DNA of 50,644 bases from an uncultured Bacteroidales bacterium. GTDB taxonomy: Bacteria; Bacteroidota; Bacteroidia; Bacteroidales; Bacteroidaceae. Below are positions 6,502 to 15,900 of this stretch, in pieces. Within the stretch, counting starts at the first letter, position 1, and each line of letters opens with the position of its first letter. The stretch covers positions 1-50,644 of the forward strand of contig CACZMI010000024.1 of NCBI GenBank assembly GCA_902782245.1, written 5' to 3'. The translations under genes were made by a program, and so were the position numbers. The notes beneath the pieces are model-generated. The model was given only the letters and a program-made list of their open reading frames with translations, was not told the DNA's origin and did no database searches.

Positions 6502-9434
6502 GACGGTTGTTCCTGGGCATATATGACTGGCTGACGGGACGCAAGACGGTTGCGGTCCTTCTGGTCGTGTTCATTATGCTGCTCTCCGTAATCTCGGCCC
6601 TGCGCATGGATTATGAGGAGGATATAGCCCGATTCCTGCCCCTGGACAGCCGTGACAGCCGCCAGACGGAACTGATGGACCGCCTGAGCGAGCAGAACAG
6701 GATAGCGGTGATATTCCGTTATGACGGCAGTGATGACGTAGAGAATGCTCTTGCCGATGCTATGGACCGTTTTGAGGATCTCTGGTTTGATTATGATACA
6801 TTAGGCCTGGTACCCGATATGTCGGCTCTGGCCGATGAGTCCATGGCTATGGAACTGATAGAGTTTGTGCAGGAGCATACGGCCAGTTTCCTGACCGAGG
6901 CCGATTACCGCCGCATGGATTCACTGCTCTCACAGCCCGGATATGTGGACAGCCAGTTGGAGGCCGACCGCCGTTCTCTGCAGATGCTTACCGGCGGTTT
7001 TACCAAGAATCTTATTCCCAATGATCCGCTCAACCTGTTCTCACCGTTGCTGATAAGGCTCTCTGAGATTGGCGGCAATACAGGTTTCCGCGTATCGGAA
7101 GACGGTTATATGATGCACTCCACGCTCCCGGTGGGGCTGCTCTTCTTTGACTCACCTTATGGGCAGAGCGAATCGGACCACAACGCAGACCTGGTGGCTC
7201 TTGTGGAGAGGGTAGGCGCACAGGTTACTTCTGAGACAGGTATTGCGGTATCCCAGATCGGGGCTCCGGTTATTGCGGTTTCCAATGCGGCGCGCATCAA
7301 GAAGGACAGTATCCTGGCAGTGGCACTGGCTGTGATAGGTATCCTGATTGTGCTCTGGTTCTCATTCAGACGCATAAGCGACATGCTGTGGCTGGTCATT
7401 ACGCTGCTTTTTGGAGGCGTGTTTGCATTGGGCCTGACCGGACTGTTCAAGGACAGCATATCGATAATTGTGATAGGACTGGGCTCGGTGTTGGTGGGTA
7501 TAGCGGCCAATTATCCGCTTCATTTCCTGCACTCGCTGCATGATACGGCCGATAACCGCCGCAGCCTGGGCGATATGGTGGTGCCGCTGCTGACAGGTAA
7601 TATAACCACCGTGAGCGCATTCTTCTGTCTTATATTCCTTAAGGCCGAGGCCATGCATGACCTGGCTCTGTTCGGCTCATTCATGCTGGTGGGTACCATA
7701 CTCTTTACGCTGGTTTTCCTGCCCGTGTTTGTAAAGCCCAGGAGACTTGCAGTGGGTGAACAGCCCCGAGAGGAGAAGGTGGAGCCCCGTCTGAACCGCA
7801 CCGGGCGTATGGTATCGCGTGTGGTGATGCTCATAACGGTTGCTATGCTGATATGGGGCGGAAGTGCCGGATTTGACACTGACCTGAACCATATCAACTA
7901 TATGACTCCGCAGCAGAAGGCTGACCTGGAACTGATTTCGAGTGGTGTTGACCAGGGTTCCATGGACCAGCTCTCCGTACTGACAGCCATGCTGCCTTCT
8001 GCATCTGATCAGGACGCAGGCCGATGGCTATCGTTCTGGAACGCTCACAGCGACCAAATTAACCAGTTAAAGGAGCGCAGCCGTGAGTACGGTTTCTCGG
8101 AAGATGCATTTGCTCCGTTCCTTAATTCCGTAAAGACCCAGCCTGATCTCATCTCCCGGGAGGACCTTACGCAGGAGAGCATGGCCGATGTAATGAAGAC
8201 TCTTGTGGAGTCGCTGTCAGATGATTTCAACAAGGTGCTGTTCATGTGCGGATTCGTGGTGTTTGCGTTCCTGTGGATATCATTCGGAAAACTGGAACTG
8301 GCCCTGATATCGTTCCTGCCGCTCACCGTGGGCTGGATATGGATTCTGAGCATCATGAATATGCTGGGTATACAGTTCAACATAGTAAGTATAATACTGG
8401 CCACGTTCATATTCGGCCAGGGCGATGATTATACCATCTTCATTACCGAGGGTCTGCTGCACGAGTACAAGACCGGCGTAAGGACTGTCGATGACCGTCG
8501 CAGGAGCGTGATTATATCGGCCGTGATAATGTTCATCGGTATAGGAACGCTCATATTTGCCAAGCATCCGGCCATGCGCTCTCTTGCAGAGATCACGATT
8601 CTGGGTATGCTGGTGGTGGTTGTGATGGCGCATTTCCTGCCCGAGTGGCTGTTCCAGTGGATGACCATGAAGAACGGCCGCAAGCGTGAGGTGCCGGTAA
8701 GCATAATGCGTATCCTGCGCAGCGCATGGGCGTTCGGATTCCTGCTGATATCGGTCATTGTCTGCACTCCTGTAGTGCTTGTCATATTCATCGGCCGCAA
8801 GCGGGATTGGAAGGACAGATTCCTTCATAATCTGCTCTACAGGTTTGCCAATCTGGTTATACGTCGTGTTCCGGCCGTAGGGTTTACGCTCGACAACAGC
8901 GTGGGCGAGACATTCAGCAAGCCCGCCGTGATAATAAGCAACCACCAGTCACATCTGGACCTGATGTGCCTTATGATGCTCACGCCCAAGATGATTGTGG
9001 TTACCAATGACTGGGTATGGCGCAATCCCATTTACGGGGCTCTGATACGCCGTGCCGAGTTTGTGCCGGCTGCCGAAGGCATAGAGGATTATATGCCGCA
9101 GTTCCGCAGTCTTGTGGAGCGCGGATATTCCATACTGGTGTTCCCCGAGGGTACGCGGTCGGCCGACTGCTCCATACTGCGTTTCCATAAGGGCGCATTC
9201 CATCTGGCACAGGAACTGGGCCTGGATATCCTGCCGGTGTGCCTGAACGGAGTAGGCTACGCCCTGCCAAAGGAGGAGTTCATGCTCCGTCCCGGACATA
9301 TCACCGTAACCGTAGGCAAGCGTGTGGCACCCGATGACCTTAGTTGGGGGGCCGATGCAAGAGAACGTACCAAGGCATTCCACAAGTTCTATCAGGAGTG
9401 GTACGCCCAAATGTGCAACAAACTTGAGAGTTGA
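6498..9434 (+). CDS. MMPL/RND exporter fused to a PlsC-type acyltransferase
   Basis: A 978-residue two-part protein. Residues 1 to about 775 form an MMPL/RND-type transporter: a helix near residues 15-37, a first periplasmic loop, helix clusters at about 255-410 and 575-720, and the repeat glycine/acidic helix FIFGQGDDYTIFITEG. Residues about 790-978 form a lysophosphatidic-acid-acyltransferase-like domain with NHQSHLD (His816 and Asp821, the H(X)4D pair) and FPEGTRS (882-888). The transporter is expected to move the polyene lipid across the inner membrane, and the acyltransferase, on the cytoplasmic side, to attach acyl chains. In other clusters these are usually separate genes. It overlaps the GT2 by 4 bp. 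Confidence 0.88.
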   Translation: MRRLFLGIYDWLTGRKTVAVLLVVFIMLLSVISALRMDYEEDIARFLPLDSRDSRQTELMDRLSEQNRIAVIFRYDGSDDVENALADAMDRFEDLWFDYDTLGLVPDMSALADESMAMELIEFVQEHTASFLTEADYRRMDSLLSQPGYVDSQLEADRRSLQMLTGGFTKNLIPNDPLNLFSPLLIRLSEIGGNTGFRVSEDGYMMHSTLPVGLLFFDSPYGQSESDHNADLVALVERVGAQVTSETGIAVSQIGAPVIAVSNAARIKKDSILAVALAVIGILIVLWFSFRRISDMLWLVITLLFGGVFALGLTGLFKDSISIIVIGLGSVLVGIAANYPLHFLHSLHDTADNRRSLGDMVVPLLTGNITTVSAFFCLIFLKAEAMHDLALFGSFMLVGTILFTLVFLPVFVKPRRLAVGEQPREEKVEPRLNRTGRMVSRVVMLITVAMLIWGGSAGFDTDLNHINYMTPQQKADLELISSGVDQGSMDQLSVLTAMLPSASDQDAGRWLSFWNAHSDQINQLKERSREYGFSEDAFAPFLNSVKTQPDLISREDLTQESMADVMKTLVESLSDDFNKVLFMCGFVVFAFLWISFGKLELALISFLPLTVGWIWILSIMNMLGIQFNIVSIILATFIFGQGDDYTIFITEGLLHEYKTGVRTVDDRRRSVIISAVIMFIGIGTLIFAKHPAMRSLAEITILGMLVVVVMAHFLPEWLFQWMTMKNGRKREVPVSIMRILRSAWAFGFLLISVIVCTPVVLVIFIGRKRDWKDRFLHNLLYRFANLVIRRVPAVGFTLDNSVGETFSKPAVIISNHQSHLDLMCLMMLTPKMIVVTNDWVWRNPIYGALIRRAEFVPAAEGIEDYMPQFRSLVERGYSILVFPEGTRSADCSILRFHKGAFHLAQELGLDILPVCLNGVGYALPKEEFMLRPGHITVTVGKRVAPDDLSWGADARERTKAFHKFYQEWYAQMCNKLES

Positions 9435-9436
9435 CT

Positions 9437-10927
9437 ATGGAGGCGGTGATTATAGGTGCGGGAATGGGCGGATTGTTCTGCGGAGCGCTTTTGGCAAGTC
9501 GCGGCGTTAAGGTTACCGTACTTGAGAAGAATAGTACGATAGGCGGCGGACTACAGACATTCGCACGTGGCGGCGAGACCTTTGAGACCGGCATGCATGT
9601 GGCGGGCGGTTTCAATGATGGTGGCATTCTGAATAGCCTGTGCCGCTATCTTGGCATTATGGACAGGCTCAAGATAAGGCAGTCAGACATGATGTTGAGC
9701 GTTACTTACGCCGACAGCGGACGCACCTATGACATTCCTGCCGGCCGTGAGGCATTCATAGACTATCTTTCCGACAAGTTCCCACACCAGAAGGATAACA
9801 TACGCAGTTACGTGGATGCCGTGTTCCGCGTATCGCATGAGGAGAAACTCTTCTATCTGGAGAGCATGAGCGGAGTCAGTGATCACTCCGACGAGTTCTT
9901 CATGCCGGCTGATGCATTCATAGCCAAGTATGTCAGTGATCCTGAACTGCGTGCCGTGCTGGCATCGGTCAATCCGCTCTACGCAGGTATTCCGGGACAC
10001 TCTCCGGCATATATCCACATAATGATATCGGCCCTGTTCATGGAAAACCCATGCTGGTTTGAGGGTGGTTCCGCTCAGTTGGCCGATGCTCTTAAAGAGG
10101 TAATCGAGGCTGCCGGCGGCCGTGTGCTGACACACAGTGAGGTGGCATCGGTCCGCGTACGGGACCTTAACGTAGAGTGTGTCACCGATAAGAACGGCCG
10201 TGAGTACCGCGGAGACTGGTATATATCTGATATTCATCCCGCGTCGCTGTTCCCGCTCATCGATGGCAAGGCGTTTACATCGGGCTACCGTGCACGTATT
10301 GAGAGTATCCCTGATACGGCATCGGCCTTCAAGGTTTATATGAAACTCAAGCCCGGCACGGTCCGTTTCCCGTGTCATCCCGTATCCATAGTGGACAGCG
10401 CAGGGAATGCATGGAAGATGGCTGAGTACGGTAATGATGAGTGGCCGCACGGCGTAAACTGTTTCTTCGGTGAGGGCAGGGATGGCTATGCATCACATCT
10501 TACGGCATACTGTCTGATGGACTTTGATGAGGTAAAGGAGTGGGAGAATACCCGTTCAGGGCATCGCGGTGAGGCCTATGAGGCATGGAAGAAAGAGCGT
10601 ACGGGCCGTGTGCTTGATCTTGTAGAGAAACGTTTCCCGGGTATTAGAGAGTGTGCCGATGATATATTCGCATCATCGCCGCTCACGTTCCGTGACTGGA
10701 TGGGTACCCGCAGGGCCGGCGCATACGGCATGTTCAAGGACTGCACAAACATTGCGTCATCACTCATTCCCATCAAAACAAAGGTGAAAAATCTGGTTCT
10801 GACAGGACAAAATGTAAATATGCATGGAATTGGTGGCGTTCCGATGACTGCAATTGAGACCATTCAAACTATATTTGCAGATGAATCCGTTTTGGATGGC
10901 ATTAAGGAAGAGTTATCAAACAAGTAA
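9437..10927 (+). CDS. FAD-dependent oxidoreductase, phytoene desaturase (CrtI)-like
   Basis: 496 residues with an N-terminal dinucleotide-binding motif IIGAGMGGLFCG, then SRGVKVTVLEKN and IGGGLQTFARGG, and a C-terminal FAD-contact segment LTGQNVNMHGIGGVPMTAIET. This is the CrtI/amine-oxidase-like family that acts on polyene and retinoid-type substrates. In this cluster it may desaturate, isomerise or saturate the aryl polyene. A TTG start 6 bp upstream is possible, but ATG at 9437 puts the beta-alpha-beta fold directly at the N-terminus. It follows the exporter by 2 bp. The last 60 codons are more A+T-rich than the body. Confidence 0.8.
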   Translation: MEAVIIGAGMGGLFCGALLASRGVKVTVLEKNSTIGGGLQTFARGGETFETGMHVAGGFNDGGILNSLCRYLGIMDRLKIRQSDMMLSVTYADSGRTYDIPAGREAFIDYLSDKFPHQKDNIRSYVDAVFRVSHEEKLFYLESMSGVSDHSDEFFMPADAFIAKYVSDPELRAVLASVNPLYAGIPGHSPAYIHIMISALFMENPCWFEGGSAQLADALKEVIEAAGGRVLTHSEVASVRVRDLNVECVTDKNGREYRGDWYISDIHPASLFPLIDGKAFTSGYRARIESIPDTASAFKVYMKLKPGTVRFPCHPVSIVDSAGNAWKMAEYGNDEWPHGVNCFFGEGRDGYASHLTAYCLMDFDEVKEWENTRSGHRGEAYEAWKKERTGRVLDLVEKRFPGIRECADDIFASSPLTFRDWMGTRRAGAYGMFKDCTNIASSLIPIKTKVKNLVLTGQNVNMHGIGGVPMTAIETIQTIFADESVLDGIKEELSNK

Positions 10928-10942
10928 GATATAAAGGACAAA

Positions 10943-12238
10943 ATGAAGACTTTCAAGCTCAAGCTCATCTATCCCAAATGGCAGAAACTGAAAGGTCAGA
11001 CTACGTTCAACCTTCCGCCTCACGGCCCGGTGGCATTTGCTGCAACCCTGCCTGAGTGGGTTGACGTGACCTTTACCGATGAGAATGTAGAGGCAATAGA
11101 CTTTGAGGAGGAGTGCGACGGCGTAGCGCTGTCAATGATGCTCAGCACTCAGGTCAAACGCGGTTGGGAGATAGCTGATGAGTATCACAAACGCGGCAAG
11201 CTGGTAATGGCCGGAGGTATATCGACCATGCTGCATGCCGAGGATATGGTAAAGCATGTTGATTGCGTGTTCCTGGGTGAGTCCGAGGGCCGCATGGAGG
11301 AGGTGATGCAGGATTGGGTGAACGGCAAACTGCGCAAGTTCTACAACTATATGGGCAATATGCCGCCCATTGAGTCTGTAGGTCCGTGCCGCCGTGACCT
11401 ATACAAGCGTGAACTGTACAACCACAAGGGAGTTCAGATGGTGGATTTGTTCCACGCCAGCCGCGGATGCAGGTTCAGCTGCTATCCGTGTGCAGTATCA
11501 TATCTGGGCGGCCGTAAGTTTCGTCCGCGCCCCATCGACAAGGTGGTTGAGGATATGGCTGCAATTGACAACAACCGCCTCTTTATAGTAGATAATTCAC
11601 TGGCCCAGAACAAGGAGTGGGAGAAGGAGCTCTTTACGGCCATTGCCCCGCTCAAGAAGAAATGGATAAGCCATACCATCGAGGATGACCCCGAGGTGCT
11701 GGATCTGGCTGCCAAGGCAGGCGCCTGGTATGTATATCAGGCAGTTTATGACACATCGGACTACATCAAGGAGCGTGTAAAGCGTTATCATGACTATGGC
11801 ATAGGCGTTGAGGGTACAATTCTGCTGGGACTTGACAACCAGACAGAGGATGACATCAAGCGTCTAATTGACTTCCTGGGTGAGATTGACCTGGATCTGG
11901 CCGAGTTCACGGTAATGACTCCGTTCCCGCATACCAAGGGATACGATGACCTGTTGCGTCAGGGCCGCATATTTGACTTTGACTGGAACCATTACAACGC
12001 CGGTCAGGTGGTGTTCCAGCCTAAGCATATGAGTCCGGAGCGCCTGCAGGAACTCTTCGATTACGCATGGAAGAGTTTCTATGCCAGTGAGAGCCAGGAG
12101 CAGAAGATGTTCCGTCTGTTCTGCAACGTGGCTCTGCGTGAGATGGAAGAGGGCACATACCGCCCGCGTGACCGCCGACTTGCCAACAAGTCATTCGGTC
12201 GTGATGTTGACAGAAGTGTAAGAAATGTAAATCTATGA
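10943..12238 (+). CDS. B12-binding-domain radical SAM enzyme
   Basis: 431 residues. The N-terminal 130 residues follow the cobalamin-binding Rossmann pattern of B12 radical SAM proteins (LPPHGPVAFAATLPE, DGVALSMMLSTQVKRGWEIAD, LVMAGGISTMLHAED, CVFLGESEG) but lack the DxHxxG histidine, as many of these do. The [4Fe-4S] motif is C176-RFS-C180-YP-C183, the CxxxCxxC form. A TIM-barrel region with EGTILLGLDNQTEDDIK follows. Enzymes of this class methylate unreactive carbons or couple radicals. It starts 15 bp after the polyene oxidoreductase and overlaps the next gene by 4 bp. The substrate is unknown; the polyene or its aryl head is the obvious guess. Confidence 0.82.
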   Translation: MKTFKLKLIYPKWQKLKGQTTFNLPPHGPVAFAATLPEWVDVTFTDENVEAIDFEEECDGVALSMMLSTQVKRGWEIADEYHKRGKLVMAGGISTMLHAEDMVKHVDCVFLGESEGRMEEVMQDWVNGKLRKFYNYMGNMPPIESVGPCRRDLYKRELYNHKGVQMVDLFHASRGCRFSCYPCAVSYLGGRKFRPRPIDKVVEDMAAIDNNRLFIVDNSLAQNKEWEKELFTAIAPLKKKWISHTIEDDPEVLDLAAKAGAWYVYQAVYDTSDYIKERVKRYHDYGIGVEGTILLGLDNQTEDDIKRLIDFLGEIDLDLAEFTVMTPFPHTKGYDDLLRQGRIFDFDWNHYNAGQVVFQPKHMSPERLQELFDYAWKSFYASESQEQKMFRLFCNVALREMEEGTYRPRDRRLANKSFGRDVDRSVRNVNL

Positions 12239-12597
12239 AAGTATCACCAGATTATTACGACGAGATATTTGATTTCAAGGGCGAATGGGATATGCCCTCA
12301 TCATGCGGCCTCAAGATTCGTGAATCAGAAGGCAAAAAGTACGTTATAGTTACAGAACTCTACCAGGACAATCCCGGTACATCGGTAACCTATGCCGGCA
12401 GGAAACTGGCTGACCAGATATGCCAGGCCAAAGGTATCCACCCGGCCGATATGGTATATGTAGAGTGCAATCCCAACACCAACTCCAAACTCTCGTTCTA
12501 CGATGAGGAGTATTTTGAGGTGGACTTTGATGCCGATCCTCAGCACAAATACCGTCAGTTGACAAGGGAAGAGTTGCTCAAACTGCTGGGTAAGTGA
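12235..12597 (+). CDS. Uncharacterised small acidic protein (120 aa)
   Basis: I do not recognise a named family. The protein is soluble, with no signal peptide or membrane helix. It has an N-terminal aromatic/acidic block (YYDEIFDFKGEWDMPSSCG), a central segment VTELYQDNPGTSVTYAGRKLA, then YVECNPNTNSKLSFYDEEYF and a charged tail. The mix of beta strands and one helix suggests a compact alpha/beta domain. Its start overlaps the radical SAM gene by 4 bp (ATGA) and its stop overlaps the hydrolase start by 1 bp, so it is made in step with both. It could be an accessory or substrate-delivery protein for the radical SAM enzyme; that is inference from position only. Confidence 0.65.
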   Translation: MKVSPDYYDEIFDFKGEWDMPSSCGLKIRESEGKKYVIVTELYQDNPGTSVTYAGRKLADQICQAKGIHPADMVYVECNPNTNSKLSFYDEEYFEVDFDADPQHKYRQLTREELLKLLGK

Positions 12598-13478
12598 TGT
12601 TTGCAAGCCTGCTGTTCAGTTTCCTGGCAGTCATTATCCCGAGCAGCAAGACAATTACTCCTTGGGCTGACCTGGAAAAGCATGCCGATGAGGTGATGAT
12701 AACGCCTTATTTGGCGGATGACAGCCGTAACGCTCCTACCGTTATTGTATGTCCCGGCGGCAGTTACCACTGGCTGGATATAAAGGGCGAGGGTATTGAG
12801 GTGGCCGAATGGCTTCGTGACAACGGCATCAACGCCGTGTTGCTTCAGTATCGTACCGCAGGACTGGGCTCATGCATCTGGCATTACCGTTTCCTGTTCC
12901 GTGGCCGCCGTCACCCCGATATGATATGTGATGTCCAGAGGACAATCCGTTATGTGCGTGAGAATGCCGACAGTCTGGGCATCGACCCTGAGCGTGTTGG
13001 CGTGATGGGCTTTTCGGCCGGAGGTCATCTGGCCATGTCATCGGCCTGTTTCAGTAATACTGATTACACAAACCTTCCCGAAGGTCCCTCTACGGTATCT
13101 CTCAGGCCCGATTTTGTGGGTGCCATTTACCCTGTGGTCACCATGAACGGGGAGTATGCGCACAGGCGTTCCCGCCGCGGACTGTTGGGCGAGTGGGGCG
13201 TTTACAGCAGTAAGAAAAGGGATATGATGTCTATTGAGGAACATATCCCAGAGAACTGTCCGCCTGTGTTTATGATAAATTGTAAGGACGATCCTGTTGT
13301 AGATTGGCATAATTCAGTAATTTTGGACAAAGCTCTGACCGATGCTGGTGTCAGTCACAAGTATATCCTGTATGAGACAGGCAAGCACGGATTCGGAGTG
13401 AGTGATGTTTACGGTTCACCCGAGAGCCGTAAATGGAGAGATGAGTTTTTAGTTTGGCTTAGAGGATTATATGAATGA
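12597..13478 (+). CDS. Alpha/beta-hydrolase (BD-FAE/acetylesterase-like)
   Basis: 293 residues with a standard hydrolase core: an oxyanion loop VIVCPGGSYHWLD, nucleophile elbow GFSAGG with Ser140, Asp231/232 in CKDDPVV, and His264 in GKHGFG. This is the esterase/lipase group related to BD-FAE and sugar-acetate esterases. The N-terminus has a short hydrophobic stretch (MFASLLFSFLAVIIP) that could be a signal peptide or anchor. The start was set at ATG 12597, which overlaps the preceding TGA; a GTG three bases earlier is also possible. It overlaps the PaaK-like ligase by 8 bp. It may release or trim an ester in the lipid pathway. Confidence 0.75.
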   Translation: MFASLLFSFLAVIIPSSKTITPWADLEKHADEVMITPYLADDSRNAPTVIVCPGGSYHWLDIKGEGIEVAEWLRDNGINAVLLQYRTAGLGSCIWHYRFLFRGRRHPDMICDVQRTIRYVRENADSLGIDPERVGVMGFSAGGHLAMSSACFSNTDYTNLPEGPSTVSLRPDFVGAIYPVVTMNGEYAHRRSRRGLLGEWGVYSSKKRDMMSIEEHIPENCPPVFMINCKDDPVVDWHNSVILDKALTDAGVSHKYILYETGKHGFGVSDVYGSPESRKWRDEFLVWLRGLYE

Positions 13479-14763
13479 TATAGAGTTTTCATCGGCTGCG
13501 GAGATCAAGGCTTTTCAGGAGGATCTGCTGCATAAACATCTGGTTTATCTCAAGAAGAACTCGCCCTATTACAGGAGGCTGTTTGACAGTTACGGGATAA
13601 ACATCAGCAAGATTGTTCATCTGGAGGACCTTACCCGCATTCCTTTCACCGAGAAGAAGGACCTTCAACTGTACAATGACGATTTCTGCTGCGTCCCCAA
13701 GACAAAGATAATTGACTACATAACCACATCCGGTACACTGGGTGATCCGGTGCTGTTCGGTTGTACCGAGAAGGACCTGCAGCGACTGGCTTACAATGAG
13801 AAGAAGTCATTTACCTGCGCCGGGCTTACCGCCGACAGCGTAGTACAACTGATGACCACCCTTGACAAGCGTTTCATGGCAGGAATGGCATATTTCCTGG
13901 GACTCCGTGAGATGGGTGCAGGCGTTATCCGCGTGGGTAACGGAATCCCCGAACTCCAGTGGGATACCATACGCCGTTTCCATCCCGATGCCATAATGTG
14001 CGTACCGTCATTCATACTCAAACTGATAGAGTATGCCGAGGCACATGATATAGATTACCGCTCCAGCAGCATACGCCGCATCATAGGCATAGGCGAGGGA
14101 CTGCGTGACCAGAACTTCGAGCTCAACCTGCTGGGTCGTCAGATTCATGAAAAATGGCCTCAGGTCCAGCTCTTTGCCACATATTCATCGACCGAAATGG
14201 GGGCCACGTTCAGCGAGTGCGAGTACGGTATGGGCGGACATGTGCATCCTGAACTTATCATTGTAGAGATAATAGGCGATGACGGAATGCCCGTGGCCGA
14301 CGGTCAGCCCGGTGAGGTGGTTGTAACCACACTTGGCGTTGAGGGCATGCCTCTGTTGCGTTTCCGTACCGGTGATATAGCCTGCAAGCATGTGGAGCAG
14401 TGCCGCTGCGGCCGATGGTCATACAGACTGTCTCCGCTGTTGGGCCGCAAGAACAACATGATAAAACTTAAGGGTACCACACTTTATCCGCCTGCCATCA
14501 ACGATGTACTGGACAATACCGATTATGTTGAGAACTATGTTGTGATTGTACGCAACAGCAAGGCCGGAACCGATGATGTCCTGGTAAAGGTGGGACTCAA
14601 GAATGATCCCGGATTCGATGTAGTAAAGGAACTCAAGGACAGTTTCCGTTCACGCATACGTGTGGCTCCTGAGATTGAGATATGTGATGTGGAGGAGATC
14701 CAAAAGATAAATTATCCGCCTACAGGCCGTAAACCGGTCAAGTTCATAGATCAGAGAAAATGA
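13471..14763 (+). CDS. PaaK-like aryl/acyl-CoA ligase (AMP-forming)
   Basis: 430 residues of the phenylacetate-CoA ligase family. The ATP/AMP-binding loop is TTSGTLGDP (85-93); later come TYSSTEMGATFSECE and the hinge region LRFRTGDIACK, with a C-terminal lid domain beginning around GRKNNMIKLKGTTLYPPAIND. It activates an aromatic or acyl acid as an adenylate and transfers it to CoA or a carrier protein. In an aryl-polyene pathway such a ligase would supply the aryl starter, although known clusters mostly use other ANL ligases. It overlaps the hydrolase by 8 bp and the acyltransferase by 4 bp. Confidence 0.82.
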   Translation: MNDIEFSSAAEIKAFQEDLLHKHLVYLKKNSPYYRRLFDSYGINISKIVHLEDLTRIPFTEKKDLQLYNDDFCCVPKTKIIDYITTSGTLGDPVLFGCTEKDLQRLAYNEKKSFTCAGLTADSVVQLMTTLDKRFMAGMAYFLGLREMGAGVIRVGNGIPELQWDTIRRFHPDAIMCVPSFILKLIEYAEAHDIDYRSSSIRRIIGIGEGLRDQNFELNLLGRQIHEKWPQVQLFATYSSTEMGATFSECEYGMGGHVHPELIIVEIIGDDGMPVADGQPGEVVVTTLGVEGMPLLRFRTGDIACKHVEQCRCGRWSYRLSPLLGRKNNMIKLKGTTLYPPAINDVLDNTDYVENYVVIVRNSKAGTDDVLVKVGLKNDPGFDVVKELKDSFRSRIRVAPEIEICDVEEIQKINYPPTGRKPVKFIDQRK

Positions 14764-15884
14764 CAGACTACCACAAATTTGATGATATCCGTCCGTACCG
14801 TGACGAGGAGATTCCGGCAGCTATGCAGCGCATTGCCGCCAACCGCTCGTTCCCTTTGGTGGCTCAGTTTGTCTATCCGGAACTGACAGTAGAGGAGGCG
14901 GCCCGTCAGGTGCGTGGCTACAAGACCATATATGATTTCCAGCTTGGAGCCATGGTTCCCATGAACAGGCAGGTCATAGAGGGTACAATCACGGAATTTA
15001 CTCTGGGAGGTGGTGAGAAACTGGATCCGTCAAAACGGTATCTGTATGTCAGTAATCACAGGGACATAGTGCTTGATTCCTGTATACTCATGTATGCTCT
15101 GCATCTGGAAGGACATGATACGGGTGAGATTACTTTCGGCTCAAACCTTATGCAGGGAGAGCTGGTGGTGGATATAGGTAAGAGCAACAAGATGTTCCGC
15201 GTGGACCGCGGCCGTAATCCGCGTGAATTGTACAGCACATCGGTCCATCTGTCGGAATATATCCGATACGCAATAACGGAGAAGCACCAGTCTGTCTGGA
15301 TAGCCCAGCGCAACGGCCGCACCAAGGACGGCATTGACCGCACGGACCAGGGAGTGATCAAGATGTTCGGAATGAGCGGTCCCAAGGATCGTGTGGATGC
15401 ACTTGATGAACTCAATATCGTTCCGGTATCGGTATCATACGAATGGGAGTCATGCGATATACTCAAGGCACTTGAACTCTACGAGAGCCGTAACGGTGAG
15501 CCCTACATAAAGAAACCGGGCGAGGACCTTAACAGCATCCTTACCGGTATCATGCAGGACAAGGGCAGGGTACACTTCCAGATATGCGATCCTCTGCGAC
15601 GTGAGGAACTGGAGGCCTTACGTGACGTGCCCAATGTACAGTTCCACCGTGAGGTGGCCCAGATTATTGACAAACGTATATGCGCAGACTATAAGTTGTT
15701 CCCCAACTCATTTATTGCCCATGACCTGCGTTACGGAAGCACCAGGTATGCAGACCGTTACACAAAAGATCAGTCCGATGCGTTTGTGGCTCACATGGCA
15801 GAACTGAACAAATACAGTGACGATCCTGCACTTCAGGATATATTCCTGGGCATATACGCTAACCCCATTGAATCAAAGAATTGA
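14760..15884 (+). CDS. Glycerol-phosphate-type acyltransferase (PlsC superfamily)
   Basis: 374 residues. The acyltransferase core has NHRDIVLDS (His100 to Asp106), a variant of the H(X)4D motif known from a Bacteroidetes/gammaproteobacterial branch of 1-acyl-sn-glycerol-3-phosphate acyltransferases, then FRVDRGRNPRELY and IAQRNGRTKDG, which corresponds to the FPEG(T/S)R region. There are no clear membrane helices. It may acylate a glycerol-like or hydroxylated lipid end, and is the second acyltransferase of this operon after the domain fused to the exporter. It is the last gene of the overlapping run; GH43 follows after 16 bp. Confidence 0.78.
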   Translation: MTDYHKFDDIRPYRDEEIPAAMQRIAANRSFPLVAQFVYPELTVEEAARQVRGYKTIYDFQLGAMVPMNRQVIEGTITEFTLGGGEKLDPSKRYLYVSNHRDIVLDSCILMYALHLEGHDTGEITFGSNLMQGELVVDIGKSNKMFRVDRGRNPRELYSTSVHLSEYIRYAITEKHQSVWIAQRNGRTKDGIDRTDQGVIKMFGMSGPKDRVDALDELNIVPVSVSYEWESCDILKALELYESRNGEPYIKKPGEDLNSILTGIMQDKGRVHFQICDPLRREELEALRDVPNVQFHREVAQIIDKRICADYKLFPNSFIAHDLRYGSTRYADRYTKDQSDAFVAHMAELNKYSDDPALQDIFLGIYANPIESKN

Positions 15885-15900
15885 GAATACAATATTGCTT

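Noticed and set aside
8280-8945. A 221-codon frame on the minus strand inside the MMPL-acyltransferase gene
   Set aside because: It is antisense to a clear transporter/acyltransferase with intact motifs, has a His/Tyr-rich low-quality composition and matches no family; a frame shadow.
9683-10450. A 255-codon minus-strand frame inside the FAD oxidoreductase gene
   Set aside because: The plus-strand product is an unambiguous CrtI-like protein; the antisense frame has no recognisable domain.
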